Shown one piece after another: positions 53,474 to 63,566 of a stretch of DNA of 64,000 nt (the stretch's first letter is position 1; each line of letters starts with the position of its first letter). The notes under the pieces are model-generated. The model was not told the origin of the DNA. It saw nothing but the letters and a program-made list of their open reading frames with translations, and ran no database searches. A program made the translations under genes and the position numbers. Source of the DNA: Candidatus Krumholzibacteriota bacterium (lineage in GTDB: Bacteria; Krumholzibacteriota; Krumholzibacteriia; JAJRXK01). The stretch spans positions 23,563-87,562 of the forward strand of contig JAJDAC010000012.1 of NCBI GenBank assembly GCA_029262065.1, read 5' to 3'.

Positions 53474-56299
53474 TCAAGACCGTGAAAGGGCATCTCGTTG
53501 CCGACGCAGCATCTGCCCGGTATAGGACGCCGGACACTCTACGACTTCGTCAACACGACCGGCAACCACGATCTCACCGCCCTCGAATCCACCTTCGGGG
53601 CCCATATCGATCACGTGGTCGGCCGCCAGAATCACGTCGGAGTGGTGCTCGATGACCAGAACCGTGTTTCCGCGGTCCACCAGCCTATGGAGCACCTCGA
53701 GCAACATTTCGACATCCTGAAAGTGCAGGCCCGTGGTGGGCTCATCCAGAAGGAAGAGGGTGTCGCCACTGGCCGGTCGACTCAGTTCCCGCGCCAGTTT
53801 GAGGCGCTGGGCCTCGCCGCCGCTTACGGTGTCGGCCGGTTGGCCCAGTCGCAGGTAGCCCAGACCCACGTCTTTCAACGTGCGAAGGATGCGCTCCAGC
53901 TGAGGAATCGGCTCCAGTAACTCGTAGGCCTCGGCTACCTCCATATCCAGGAAGTTTGAGATGGAACGACCCTTGTAGGTGACTTCCAGCGTCTGACGGT
54001 TGAAGCGGCTGCCGCGACAAAGCTCGCACCTGACCTGGACCTCGGGCAGGAAATCCATGGTCAGCGTTTGTACGCCGGCTCCCGAGCAAGCTTCGCATCG
54101 CCCGCCCTTGGTATTGAAACTGAACCGCCCCGCGCCAAAACCCCGGCTCCGCGCTGCCGGTGTTCCCGCCAACAACTTCCGCAGGTGCGTATACAGGCCG
54201 GTGAAGGTAGCCGGCGTGCTGCGCGGAGAACGACCAATGGGCTGTTGATCGATGAGAATGACCTTGCGCAGGTATTCGGTGCCGTCGATCCCCTCGTGGG
54301 TGCCCGGCGGCGTAAGCGCTCCGTGGTAGCGCGCGGCCAGGGCCCGGAACAGGATGTCGTGTACCGCGGTGGTCTTGCCACTTCCAGATACGCCCGTAAC
54401 CGCGACCAGGGTCTGCAACGGTATGCTCATGTCGACCGACTTGAGGTTTCGCCAGCGCATGCCTCTTACTGTCAGCCATTGCTCGCGCGGTCGCGCTGGT
54501 CGACGGGCGATCGTGCGCTTTTGGGAAAGCCACACGCCGGTAGGGCTGTTGGGGTCACGTTCGATTTGCTCGGGGGTGCCTTCGGCTACCACCTCGCCGC
54601 CGCGTTCGCCCGCGTGCGGGCCCATGTCCACCACATGATCGGCGGCTTCGATTACATCCCGATCGTGCTCGACCACGACTACCGTATTGCCCCGGTCACA
54701 CAGCTCACGCAGCAAGCCGATGAGCTGTTGGGTGTCGCGCGGATGCAACCCGACACTGGGCTCGTCCAACACATAGAGTACGCCCGTGAGTCGCCCGCCA
54801 ACTTGCGTGGCCAGCCGTACGCGTTGGCCCTCGCCGCCGCTGAGGCTGGTTACCGACCGTCGCAATTCCAGATACCCCAGGCCCGCGGTCTGGAGAAAAC
54901 CCACGCGCGAAACCACCTCGGCCAACAAGGGTACGCCCACGGCGGCCGAGGCGCCTTCGAACTTCCAATCGGCAACGCTCGCGAGCATTTCGTGCAACGA
55001 CTGCTTACACAACGTAGCCAGGTCGACGCCGTGCACCTTGACGCTACGCCCCATGGTCCCCAGACGCGTACCTTCACAGGCGGCGCATTCCACCTCTTCC
55101 ATGAAACTTTCGCACCACGTCTTGATGCGCGTGCTCTTGGTGCGCTCGGCCCGTCGCTCGACCAAAGCGCGCAATCCCTCGAAGTCGGCCAGAAACTTTT
55201 CGTGGCCCGAAGCGCGCTCGTGCAATTGGGAAAACTCCGAGGCCTCGGTTCCTTCCAACAACGCGCGTCGCGCTACCGCGGGCAGATCGACGTAGGGCAC
55301 GTCCATGCTGAACCCCAACGCTTCCGCCAGGAACTCCACCTGCTGGTTCGCGAAACTCTGCGCCCGGCCACGCAATGGGGCCAACGCGCCGTCACGTAGT
55401 GTCATCTTTCCATCGGGAACCAGGAGTTGTTCGCTGGCGCGACGGCTCTTGCCCAAGCCTCGACAATCAGGACACGCCCCCGCGGGAGAATTGAAACTGA
55501 ATACGCGCGGTTCCAACGCCGCGAACCCGCGGCCGCAATCGGGACAGGCAAGCTTGTCGCTGTAGAGACGCTCTTCGCCGTCCCCCATGAGCAAACGCAT
55601 CTGACCTTTTCCGTCGGCCAGGGCCTTTTCCACGCTGCGCTGTAGGCGACCCGGCGCGCCCTTGCCGGCGACAAGTCGATCCACTACCGCATCCATGTGG
55701 TGCTGGTGCCCCTTGGGCAAGGCATCCAGATCGTCCAACGCCAGGATCTCTCCGTCGAGGCGGACCCGCACATAACCGCGTCGACGCAGGTCGGCCAAGA
55801 GTTTGCGTTGCTCCCCGCGCCGTCCGTGCAGAACCGGCGCCAGGACGGTCGCACGCGTTCCCGGTGGCAGCGCTTGCAGGTCCGCGAGGATGCGCGACGG
55901 GTGACCGGCGGCGATCTCCACCTCGCAATCGGGACAAAACGGCGTGCCCAAACGGGCGTAGAGCAAGCGCAGGAACGGGAGCACTTCAGTTACCGTGCCG
56001 ACCGTGCTGCGAGGGTTGTGACCCAGCCCCTTCTGGTCGATGGCCAACGCGGGACTGAGTCCTTCGACGCGATCCACATCGGGCTTGGGCACCTGCTCGA
56101 GGAACTGACGCGCGAACGCGGACAGGCTCTCCAGATATCGGCGCTGACCCTCGGCGTAGAGGGTGTCAAACGCCAGGCTACTCTTGCCGCTGCCGCTGGG
56201 ACCGGTAATCACGATCAGGCGATGACGCGGCAGGCGCACGTCCACGTTCTTGAGATTGTGCTGACGAGCACCCTTGAGAACGATCTGGCCGGCGGTCAC
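53474..56299 (-). CDS. uvrA: Excinuclease ABC subunit A
   Basis: Damage-sensing ATPase of nucleotide excision repair. The 941-residue product has Walker [21 protein letters not shown] (first domain) and GVSGSGKTTAVHD (second), signatures SLSGGEGQRVRLATQVG and VSGGEAQRLKLAREL, and Walker B regions YVLDEPSVGLHPRD and LFLLDEPTTGLHFQD. The zinc module CEACSGAGVQ is followed by CELCRGSRF, and a further CPDC cluster occurs near residue 130. The start is GTG at 56299, one base after the TPR gene. Confidence 0.98.
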   Translation of the reverse strand: MTAGQIVLKGARQHNLKNVDVRLPRHRLIVITGPSGSGKSSLAFDTLYAEGQRRYLESLSAFARQFLEQVPKPDVDRVEGLSPALAIDQKGLGHNPRSTVGTVTEVLPFLRLLYARLGTPFCPDCEVEIAAGHPSRILADLQALPPGTRATVLAPVLHGRRGEQRKLLADLRRRGYVRVRLDGEILALDDLDALPKGHQHHMDAVVDRLVAGKGAPGRLQRSVEKALADGKGQMRLLMGDGEERLYSDKLACPDCGRGFAALEPRVFSFNSPAGACPDCRGLGKSRRASEQLLVPDGKMTLRDGALAPLRGRAQSFANQQVEFLAEALGFSMDVPYVDLPAVARRALLEGTEASEFSQLHERASGHEKFLADFEGLRALVERRAERTKSTRIKTWCESFMEEVECAACEGTRLGTMGRSVKVHGVDLATLCKQSLHEMLASVADWKFEGASAAVGVPLLAEVVSRVGFLQTAGLGYLELRRSVTSLSGGEGQRVRLATQVGGRLTGVLYVLDEPSVGLHPRDTQQLIGLLRELCDRGNTVVVVEHDRDVIEAADHVVDMGPHAGERGGEVVAEGTPEQIERDPNSPTGVWLSQKRTIARRPARPREQWLTVRGMRWRNLKSVDMSIPLQTLVAVTGVSGSGKTTAVHDILFRALAARYHGALTPPGTHEGIDGTEYLRKVILIDQQPIGRSPRSTPATFTGLYTHLRKLLAGTPAARSRGFGAGRFSFNTKGGRCEACSGAGVQTLTMDFLPEVQVRCELCRGSRFNRQTLEVTYKGRSISNFLDMEVAEAYELLEPIPQLERILRTLKDVGLGYLRLGQPADTVSGGEAQRLKLARELSRPASGDTLFLLDEPTTGLHFQDVEMLLEVLHRLVDRGNTVLVIEHHSDVILAADHVIDMGPEGGFEGGEIVVAGRVDEVVECPASYTGQMLRRQRDALSRS

Positions 56300-56300
56300 T

Positions 56301-59300
56301 TCAGGATTCGCCGTTCGTGCGTCGGTTCAACCGGTCCATGCGTTCGACGGCTTCGTCGCCCCACTGCGAACCTCGCCCGTGGTCGGCAATGACTTTTTCG
56401 TACAGACGTACCGCGGCCGGCGCATTGCCCATCTTCTCGTAGACGCCAGCCGCCTTCAGCTGCGCCGTCACCGGGAGTTGACCCAAACTGGGGTAGAGAT
56501 AGGGGATGCGAAGGAACGCGGCCGCCGCGTCGTCGAGACGGCCCATCTGCTCCAGGGAATCGGCAATCCAGAACTGCGCGTAACCCTGGCCTTCTTCGTC
56601 CAGCATCGGAAGCACGCGCTCGTAGGCCGAGATCGCTACGTCGTACTGACCCATCTCGTGATGACAGTAGGCGATGTTGTTCAGCACATCCGCCCCATCG
56701 GTCCGGTCGGCGTAACGTTCCAGCAAGCTATGATACGCCTCGAGCGCACGATCAAATCGGTTGGCCTGGCGCCAAGCCAGAGCCAGGCCGCGAAGCGACT
56801 CCGGGGCCAGTTCGTGATCGGGGTATTCCTCGACGATGCGCGAGAACGCTTCACGCGCTCGACCCGGATTCTCCGATCGCGAGGCAATCCCGCCGACCTT
56901 GAACAGGGCCTGGGCGCCCCATTCCCCGCCGTCTCCGTCCTCGGCCGCCGCCTCGAACACGGGGTACGCCTCGTCGAACTTGCCGGCGCGGGCCAGCGCA
57001 AGTCCTTCTCCGAATCTGGCTCGCGCCCGCAGATGCCGATCGGTAGCCTCGGCAATGGCGACCTGGAACATGCCACGGGCTCGCTCGTGATCGCCGCCCT
57101 CGTCCACGCGTTCAGCCACTTCGATTCGCGCCGTCGTCGCCGCGTCCGCCGCTTCGGGGTAACCGCGACTCAGTCGCTCGAGTACTACCTCGGCCTGTTC
57201 GATCTTGCCCAATTGGGCCAGCGCTTCGATGCGCAGGGCCAACGCCTGCGCCGATGGGTCGTCGTTGGGCAGGCGATCCAACGCCGCGAGAGCGCGCTGA
57301 GACTGATTGCCGTCCAGATACAAACGCGCCAACTCCAGGTCCACGTTCGATGTGGACGCCAACTCCGGGTCGGTCGCCCGCAGGCGCTCGTAGGATTCCA
57401 CGGCCAGGCTGTCCCGACCCGCCTTGGCGTCGAGCTGAGCAAGCTTCAATAGGCTGCGGCCGCGATAGTCACTACCGCCCTGCCATTGCACGAGACGCGT
57501 GAAGCTCTCTCGCGCCGCTTCTCCACGGCCCGCCCGTTGCAGAGCGGTACCGAGCCTATACTGCGCGTCGTCCTCGTAGACCGACCCTGGGTAACTTTCC
57601 AACAACTGGCGGTAGCGAGCGATAGACGTTGCTTCGTCTCCCGCGTACAGAGCGCAATCGCCAGCCAACAGCATGGCGCGTTGCCCCTTACGCGATTGCG
57701 GGTAGGCCCCGGCGAACTCCGCGTACAACGTCCCCGCCTGGCCATAACGCTTGGCCGCGCGGTGCGCTTCGGCCAGACCGTAACGCGCGGCGATTCCCAG
57801 ATCGGTCGTCGGTTCGCCCTCGACCACGCGCCGCAACTGGGCGGCGGCCTCGTCGCCCCGTTTGGCCTGAAGCAACAGTTGTCCTATTCCGTAGCGCAGG
57901 ACCATTTCCTGTTCGGGGGTGGACGCGTGTCCCAAGCCGGTTTCCAACGCGGCCAATCGCTGCTCGAGGTCCGCGCGTATGGAAAGCTCGGCGCGTCGCC
58001 ACCACAGCCACGCAGCATCATCGCCCTCGGCCCCGGCTTCGAGCGTGGCCACCACGCGTTCGAGCAATTTTCGAAACGGATCAGAATCGAGGTCGACCGC
58101 TTCGGCTTCTCGCGTGCCTCCGACCAGGGGATCCCGGCGGGCGTCGAAACGCCACGGCGCGTTGGGCACGGCGGCAAGCGCGGTTTCAAGTCTAACCAAA
58201 CCCATGCGAGCCCGGCGCGAAGCCTCACCCGCACCTGCTTCGGACGCGCCATCGGCGTAGTGCGAACGCGCCTTCTTCAGGGCATCGTCGGCGTCGCTAT
58301 CGTCGCCTTCCAGCGAATGTTCCGCGGCAAGATCCTCCCACGTGCGTCCAAGTTCGTACGAGACGAGGGCCTTTTCCACCGGCGTACTGGCATGACTGCG
58401 CGCCGCCGCGAAATACTCGAGCGCCGCTACCCCGTCTCCCAGGGTCTCGCGAAGAACACGACCCACCCGAAGGTTGCGGGCCACCGGGGTCGGCGCGTCG
58501 TCGGCCGCCAGCTCGGCCAGCTGATGCGCGGCCGCGACCGGGTCGCGAGCCAAAGAACGCTTGAGCCTATTGAGCAGCACGCGCGCCTCCGTGGCCTCGG
58601 CGCGCAGAGGAAATTCGACCGTCAAGCGGGTGGCAACTTCGGCGGCCGCTTCGGCGTCACCGGCGGCATCGCGGTACTGCACTTCAGCCAGCAATGAACG
58701 CGAACGCGTGGCGGGATCTTCGCCGATGTGAAAGGCCTGCGAAGCCAGATCGGCCGCCAGCGGATGGCGACCCGACTGGTGCATCAGGGCGGCCTCGGCC
58801 AAGAGCGCATCGCAGACATCGGCCGAAGAAGAAGCTACCCGACCGACTCTACGATAGCTTTCGATGGCGTCTTCGACTCGGCCCGCATCGCGGTGCCAGA
58901 TGGCCAGGTACAACAACGCGTCGTGCGCGATCTCCCGCGATGTCGTGTCACCGAGTTCGCTCAGCCGATCGGCCGCGTTGGCGTCGCCGCGACCCAGCGC
59001 GGCCGCGGCGGCGATGACCTGCGCCCGCGGCGCCTGGCGGCCATCGGGAAACTCCGTCAGGTACGCATCGGCGGCGTCAGCTGCGTCGTTGTACTTCTTC
59101 CGCTCCAATTGAAGTCGAGCCAGGTCGAGCAATGCCGATTCCAGTTGCTCGGGCGTGCCGCCTTTGTCCACCACGCGACGAAGTCGGTCCGCGGCGCCCG
59201 CCAGGTCACCCTGGCGCTCATCGAGGCGAGCCAACCCCAAGTCGGCCCGCGCTCGCAGGAACTGTTCATCGTAGGCGTCACCGACTCGTTCGTAGCGCTC

Positions 59301-60029
59301 ACGTGCCGCCCCAAACGCTTCGCGTTCGGTGAGAATCTCAGCCGAGCGCAACAAACCCAACGCGCCCACTATCTGATTCGGATACCGCTCGACGATCGAG
59401 TCGAACTCCACGACCGCCAGGGAATCGGCGCCGGCTTGCCGGTGCAGAAGGCCCAGGTCGTACTTGGCACGCGCGGCCACCGGGGCCGGAGTCAGCCCGT
59501 TCAGCAGGTAGCGAAACAGTCGCGACGCTTCTTCGTTCTGCTGCTGGGCCATGAGCGCTTCGCCCAGACCCAGTCGCGCCGAATCCACACCAGCGCTGGC
59601 GGGGTAGGACGAAAGCAATCCACGGTAGACGTTGGCCGCCTCGGAAAAACGTTCAATTCCCGACAGCAGATCTCCCTTGCGCAACAACGCCACCGGAGCT
59701 TCATCGCTGGCCGGAAAGCCCGCCAACAGACGATCGTAGGCGCCCAGGGCGGCCACCACCTGGTCGAGCTTTTCCCAGGTCTGACCCGCCTCGAACAATG
59801 CACCCGGCGAACGCCGATCGTCGGGGTAGGCCTGGGCGAACAGCTCGAGCTGACGGGCGGCCACGTCGCTCATGCCGTCGTCCTTCAGCTTTTCTATGAA
59901 CCGCCACTCACGTTCGGGGCCCGCATCGTTCTGCGCGAAAGACGCCGGCGGCCCCAGCGCGATAGCGGCCCAAGCCAACAGCATGAGAATCGACGATCGA
60001 CGCCAGGGCGTCGCGGCTGGGATGGTCAT
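56301..60029 (-). CDS. Very large secreted tetratricopeptide-repeat protein
   Basis: A 1242-residue exported protein made almost wholly of helical repeats. The signal peptide spans about residues 10-34 (LMLLAWAAIALGPPASFAQ). Tandem TPR/YfiO-like units run through the whole length, for example FPASDEAPVALLRKGDLLSG, YPDHELAPESLRGLALAWRQ and LPMLDEEGQGYAQFWIADSL. Such proteins are periplasmic or outer-membrane scaffolds. ATG at 60029 with GGAGGA upstream. It lies 10 bases after asnS and one before uvrA, so it is part of that operon, though no functional link is apparent. Confidence 0.88.
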   Translation of the reverse strand: MTIPAATPWRRSSILMLLAWAAIALGPPASFAQNDAGPEREWRFIEKLKDDGMSDVAARQLELFAQAYPDDRRSPGALFEAGQTWEKLDQVVAALGAYDRLLAGFPASDEAPVALLRKGDLLSGIERFSEAANVYRGLLSSYPASAGVDSARLGLGEALMAQQQNEEASRLFRYLLNGLTPAPVAARAKYDLGLLHRQAGADSLAVVEFDSIVERYPNQIVGALGLLRSAEILTEREAFGAARERYERVGDAYDEQFLRARADLGLARLDERQGDLAGAADRLRRVVDKGGTPEQLESALLDLARLQLERKKYNDAADAADAYLTEFPDGRQAPRAQVIAAAAALGRGDANAADRLSELGDTTSREIAHDALLYLAIWHRDAGRVEDAIESYRRVGRVASSSADVCDALLAEAALMHQSGRHPLAADLASQAFHIGEDPATRSRSLLAEVQYRDAAGDAEAAAEVATRLTVEFPLRAEATEARVLLNRLKRSLARDPVAAAHQLAELAADDAPTPVARNLRVGRVLRETLGDGVAALEYFAAARSHASTPVEKALVSYELGRTWEDLAAEHSLEGDDSDADDALKKARSHYADGASEAGAGEASRRARMGLVRLETALAAVPNAPWRFDARRDPLVGGTREAEAVDLDSDPFRKLLERVVATLEAGAEGDDAAWLWWRRAELSIRADLEQRLAALETGLGHASTPEQEMVLRYGIGQLLLQAKRGDEAAAQLRRVVEGEPTTDLGIAARYGLAEAHRAAKRYGQAGTLYAEFAGAYPQSRKGQRAMLLAGDCALYAGDEATSIARYRQLLESYPGSVYEDDAQYRLGTALQRAGRGEAARESFTRLVQWQGGSDYRGRSLLKLAQLDAKAGRDSLAVESYERLRATDPELASTSNVDLELARLYLDGNQSQRALAALDRLPNDDPSAQALALRIEALAQLGKIEQAEVVLERLSRGYPEAADAATTARIEVAERVDEGGDHERARGMFQVAIAEATDRHLRARARFGEGLALARAGKFDEAYPVFEAAAEDGDGGEWGAQALFKVGGIASRSENPGRAREAFSRIVEEYPDHELAPESLRGLALAWRQANRFDRALEAYHSLLERYADRTDGADVLNNIAYCHHEMGQYDVAISAYERVLPMLDEEGQGYAQFWIADSLEQMGRLDDAAAAFLRIPYLYPSLGQLPVTAQLKAAGVYEKMGNAPAAVRLYEKVIADHGRGSQWGDEAVERMDRLNRRTNGES

Positions 60030-60039
60030 GTTCCTCCGC

Positions 60040-61338
60040 TCAGGGCGAAAGCCGATGGATCTGCCGGGGGAATGGGATCGTTTCACGCACATGGTGATTA
60101 CCGCTGATATAGGTAATCAATCGCTCCAAGCCAAGCCCGAAACCCGCGTGCGGGAAGGTCCCGTACCGTCGCAGGTCCAGATACCACTCGAAGGCGGCCT
60201 TGGGCAGGTTGTGCTCGGCGATCTGGCGCTCGAGATACTCCAGGTCCGTAGCCCGTTCGCCGCCGCCGATGATCTCGCCGTACCCTTCGGGGGCCAATAC
60301 GTCCATCGACATCGACAGCCGAGCATCGTTCGGATCGCGTTCCATATAGAAGGCTTTGATAGCGGCTGGAAAGCGGTGCACGATGAACGGACGGTCGTAC
60401 TGCTCAGCCAACAGGGTCTCGTCGGGTGAACCGAAATCGCCCCCCCACTCGAATGGATGACCCTTCTCGTTCAGCACGGTAACCGCGTCATCGTACTGCA
60501 GTCGGGGAAACGGGGCCTGAACGGCCTCCAGTTTCGAAACGTCGCGCTCGAGAATATCCTGAAGCATGTCCCGATGAGCCTCCACCGCCCGACCCACCAC
60601 GTACACCAGGAATCGCTCGGCCAGCGACATGGCGTCGTCGAGATGGGCGAAGGCTACCTCCGGCTCGATCATCCAGAACTCGGTCAGATGCCGACGGGTC
60701 TTGCTCTTCTCGGCGCGGAACGTGGGACCAAAACAGTACGCCTTGCCCACCGCCGCGGCCGCGGCCTCCATGTACAACTGTCCGCTTTGGGTCAGGTAGG
60801 CCGGACTGCCGAAGTACTCGGTCTCGAACAGGTTCGTGGTGCCCTCACAGGCGTTCGGCGTGAAGATGGGTGCGTCGACCTGGGTAAAGCCCTCGCCGTG
60901 GAAGAAATCGTTGATCGCCGTCTTCACCGTATCGCGTAGCTGCAGCAACGCATGCTGCTTCTTGCTTCGCAGCCACAGGTGGCGATGGTCCATCAGAAAC
61001 GACGTGCCATGTTCCTTGGGTGAGATCGGGTAGTCACGCGCCTCACTCAGCACCGCCAGATTCGTGACCTGCATCTCGAAGCCGCCCGGGGCACGCTTGT
61101 CGGCTTCGACCTTACCGGTCACCTCGATCGTGCTTTCTTGCGTAAGGCCCGATGCGAGCTCGAAGATGGCTTCGTCCACGTCGGCCTTGCTGACGACCGC
61201 TTGACACAACCCCGTACCGTCGCGCACGACGATGAACGCCAATTTCTTCATGGCCCGCAGATGAAAAACCCATCCGCGCAGGGTGACCTCATCACCCAGG
61301 TGCCTGTCGATTTCGTGGATCCACGTGTGCTGCGCCAT
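60040..61338 (-). CDS. asnS: Asparaginyl-tRNA synthetase
   Basis: Charges tRNA-Asn. The 432-residue product has an N-terminal OB-fold anticodon domain ([20 protein letters not shown]). The class II catalytic core carries motif 2, [20 protein letters not shown], followed by IEPE, and motif 3, [14 protein letters not shown]. It ends in [12 protein letters not shown]. The [11 protein letters not shown] and IPFPR segments favour AsnRS over AspRS. The ATG at 61338 has an AGGAG site, and an exact promoter lies upstream; the longer open frame has no homology. Confidence 0.95.
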   Translation of the reverse strand: MAQHTWIHEIDRHLGDEVTLRGWVFHLRAMKKLAFIVVRDGTGLCQAVVSKADVDEAIFELASGLTQESTIEVTGKVEADKRAPGGFEMQVTNLAVLSEARDYPISPKEHGTSFLMDHRHLWLRSKKQHALLQLRDTVKTAINDFFHGEGFTQVDAPIFTPNACEGTTNLFETEYFGSPAYLTQSGQLYMEAAAAAVGKAYCFGPTFRAEKSKTRRHLTEFWMIEPEVAFAHLDDAMSLAERFLVYVVGRAVEAHRDMLQDILERDVSKLEAVQAPFPRLQYDDAVTVLNEKGHPFEWGGDFGSPDETLLAEQYDRPFIVHRFPAAIKAFYMERDPNDARLSMSMDVLAPEGYGEIIGGGERATDLEYLERQIAEHNLPKAAFEWYLDLRRYGTFPHAGFGLGLERLITYISGNHHVRETIPFPRQIHRLSP

Positions 61339-61651
61339 CTCGCTCTCGCTCCTGCTGGTGGGATTCAGACCCAAGCGAGGCAGTATAGGCAACGCCCCGC
61401 GGGGTGACAACCGCACTGGCGTACGGAGACTTCGTGGCCAGATTCCGGGCATTCGTTGCAGAACGCAGAAACGGCGTGGAAAGCCGCGAGGCCCAGGGCA
61501 CGGCCCGATCCGAACCACGTCGCAAATGACCACGGCCGGGGGGCACAATCCTTGCGCCAGCATCAGTGGCCCGATACCGGTCCTGAGCGCCCGGGATCGA
61601 ACCCCGCTCCTCGGTGCAGCGGGGCCATCTTAGATCAGCGGATAACGAACA
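61339..61651. other. 313-base divergent spacer
   Basis: It contains the asnS promoter and no recognisable plus-strand promoter for the next gene. A tRNA-like T-arm near 61590-61610 was examined and rejected because the remaining arms are absent. Confidence 0.5.
61382..61410 (-). promoter_or_regulatory. Promoter of asnS and downstream genes
   Basis: TTGTCA (61405-61410) and TATACT (61382-61387) on the minus strand are spaced by 17 bases. The leader is about 37 bases. The spacer between the boxes contains a CCCCGCGGGG palindrome (61395-61404). Confidence 0.75.
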
Positions 61652-63565
61652 ATGGCCACGAGCACATCCACGAAGGATCGACCGTCCTTGCCTACTCCCA
61701 ACGCTTGGACCAGAGCGGCAATATTTGCCCTCCTGGCTTGCTCGCTGATGCCGGTTTCGGCCGCCGCCCAGGGCGCCGCGCCGGTGGACGAGGATTCGTT
61801 TCCCACCCCGGAACAGTGGAGCACCATCCTATGGGAGAGCTCCGACCGCTTCCGGCAGGCCCGCCACGAGCATCGCGCCGGGTTGGCCAGTCTGCGTGAA
61901 GGCGATCGCGATGAGGCCGACCGGCACCTGTCCACCGCCATCTCCATGGATTGGGAATACCCCGAAGCGCATTTCGATCTGGCCCGCATGCAGGCGCAGT
62001 CCGGGAACCCATCGGCATTGGGCGCGTGGCTCGACGGAATCTTCACCAGCTTTATCGGGTTCCCGCAGCAAACGCTGGTAGCCGCGAACGCGTTGGTGGT
62101 GTTCGATCTGGTCGTCGCTGGCGTGCTGCTTTGGGTCGTTCTCATTCTGTTCTTTCGCTACGCCCCATTCCTGCAACATCAACTGGCCGGCTACATGGAT
62201 CCCTGGGCGCACCAGCGCCATCGCAACCGCCTACTACTCGTACCCGTCATGCTTCCGCTGGTGCTGGGCCTGGGACTCATCCCCACGCTCGCCCTCGTGC
62301 TACCGGTGGTGTGGATATACTCACGCCGTCGCACCCGCGTTATCGTCGGCCTGATGGTGGGGTGGTTCGCACTACAGGGCTTGTACCCCGGTCCCCTGGG
62401 CACCATCTTGGTGGGACTCGATCCTTTGAGCGCCCCGTCACTGGTGGTTCGCGCCGGCAAAGATCCCCCCAGCCCGACCCTGTTGGCGCAGGTGAACACC
62501 GCCCTCAGGGCTCAACCTGACGATGCGGATTTCCTCTTCGCGCGGGGTTTGGCCATGGCACGGGCCGGCCGATTCGAAGACAGCACGCGAAGCTTCCTTG
62601 CGTGCCTTGAACGCGAACCCAACCGCGCGGCCGCCATCAACAACGTCGGTTGCAACCACTACTACCTGGGCGACGTGGACCGCGCCGTGGCCGGCTTCCA
62701 GAAAGCCGCGGCGGTGGATTCGACGTTGGGCATCGTCCACCACAATTTGAGCCAGGCCTACATCCGGAAGTTGTACCTGCGAGAAGGCAGCGAGGCCATG
62801 CGACGTTCGGTGCGCCATGGTTTCGATGTGCAGTCCGAGGCCGAACCGCTGCCACGTGGTGCGGTGTACTACGCCAAGCCCACCGAACGTGATCTTTGGG
62901 CCATGGCCTGGCACGCGGGCGACGAAACTCCGCCGCACGCGTTGATCCCGGCCGCCGGACGTTGGTTGGGAGTGCCGCCCGATCACGCGGGTTTGTGGCT
63001 GGCCATCTCCCTGGCGTTATCGGCCATTCTGGGAGCTACCCTGCCTCGCAAACGACTCACGTTCGAATGCGCGAACTGCGGGACGCTGTCGTGTCACAAC
63101 TGCCGCGGCGAACACGAAGGCGCGGTCCTGTGTCACGAATGCGCCGCGCACGCAAAACGCGCGCGCAGCGAACTCGTGCTGAGCACGTTGCTGCGCAACC
63201 GCCGTATCGAGGCCGACGTGATCTTCAACCGCAAACTGCGGCGCATGAACACGTGGTTGCTGGGTGCCGGATGGATCTATGACGGCTTGCAGAGCCGCGG
63301 ACTGAACACGGCCACGGCATTCGTCTCGCTCGCCGTCGCGGCCTGGTTGTCCACCTGGCCGCTACAGGATCCCTGGCACACCATCGAGCCACCCCTGTTG
63401 AACGGCGTGCGGATCGTCGCGATGGCCGGCATTGTATTCATGCTGATCGTGAACTGGCTGGGGCGTATTCCGGGCGGTGGCCGCAAGTTGCACCTGCACC
63501 CGGCCAGCCTGGTTAGTCTGGTGGACCTGATCGACGGCCGCTCGCGCCGGAAGCTGGAGGCCTAG
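61652..63565 (+). CDS. Membrane TPR protein with zinc-ribbon module
   Basis: A 637-residue multi-part membrane protein. A signal or anchor helix (residues about 21-40) leads to a TPR-like segment (DRHLSTAISMDWEYPEAHFD). Then come several membrane helices, a second TPR set (RAGRFEDSTRSFLACLEREP, then NNVGCNHYYLGDVDRAVAGF) and another helix. A Cys cluster follows, CANCGTLSCHNCRGEHEG then CHECAAH, likely a zinc ribbon, and there are two or three final helices. No function known. It is read with the DUF4388 gene, one base downstream. No good ribosome site is seen. Confidence 0.8.
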   Translation: MATSTSTKDRPSLPTPNAWTRAAIFALLACSLMPVSAAAQGAAPVDEDSFPTPEQWSTILWESSDRFRQARHEHRAGLASLREGDRDEADRHLSTAISMDWEYPEAHFDLARMQAQSGNPSALGAWLDGIFTSFIGFPQQTLVAANALVVFDLVVAGVLLWVVLILFFRYAPFLQHQLAGYMDPWAHQRHRNRLLLVPVMLPLVLGLGLIPTLALVLPVVWIYSRRRTRVIVGLMVGWFALQGLYPGPLGTILVGLDPLSAPSLVVRAGKDPPSPTLLAQVNTALRAQPDDADFLFARGLAMARAGRFEDSTRSFLACLEREPNRAAAINNVGCNHYYLGDVDRAVAGFQKAAAVDSTLGIVHHNLSQAYIRKLYLREGSEAMRRSVRHGFDVQSEAEPLPRGAVYYAKPTERDLWAMAWHAGDETPPHALIPAAGRWLGVPPDHAGLWLAISLALSAILGATLPRKRLTFECANCGTLSCHNCRGEHEGAVLCHECAAHAKRARSELVLSTLLRNRRIEADVIFNRKLRRMNTWLLGAGWIYDGLQSRGLNTATAFVSLAVAAWLSTWPLQDPWHTIEPPLLNGVRIVAMAGIVFMLIVNWLGRIPGGGRKLHLHPASLVSLVDLIDGRSRRKLEA

Positions 63566-63566
63566 C

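Noticed and set aside
54068..55399. Long plus-strand frame inside uvrA
   Set aside because: Antisense shadow of uvrA, whose Walker motifs and zinc cysteines are intact on the minus strand.
61580..61620. tRNA-like T-arm (GGGGTTCGATCCC on the minus strand)
   Set aside because: The stem does not pair as five base pairs around a seven-base loop, and no acceptor, D or anticodon arm is found around it.
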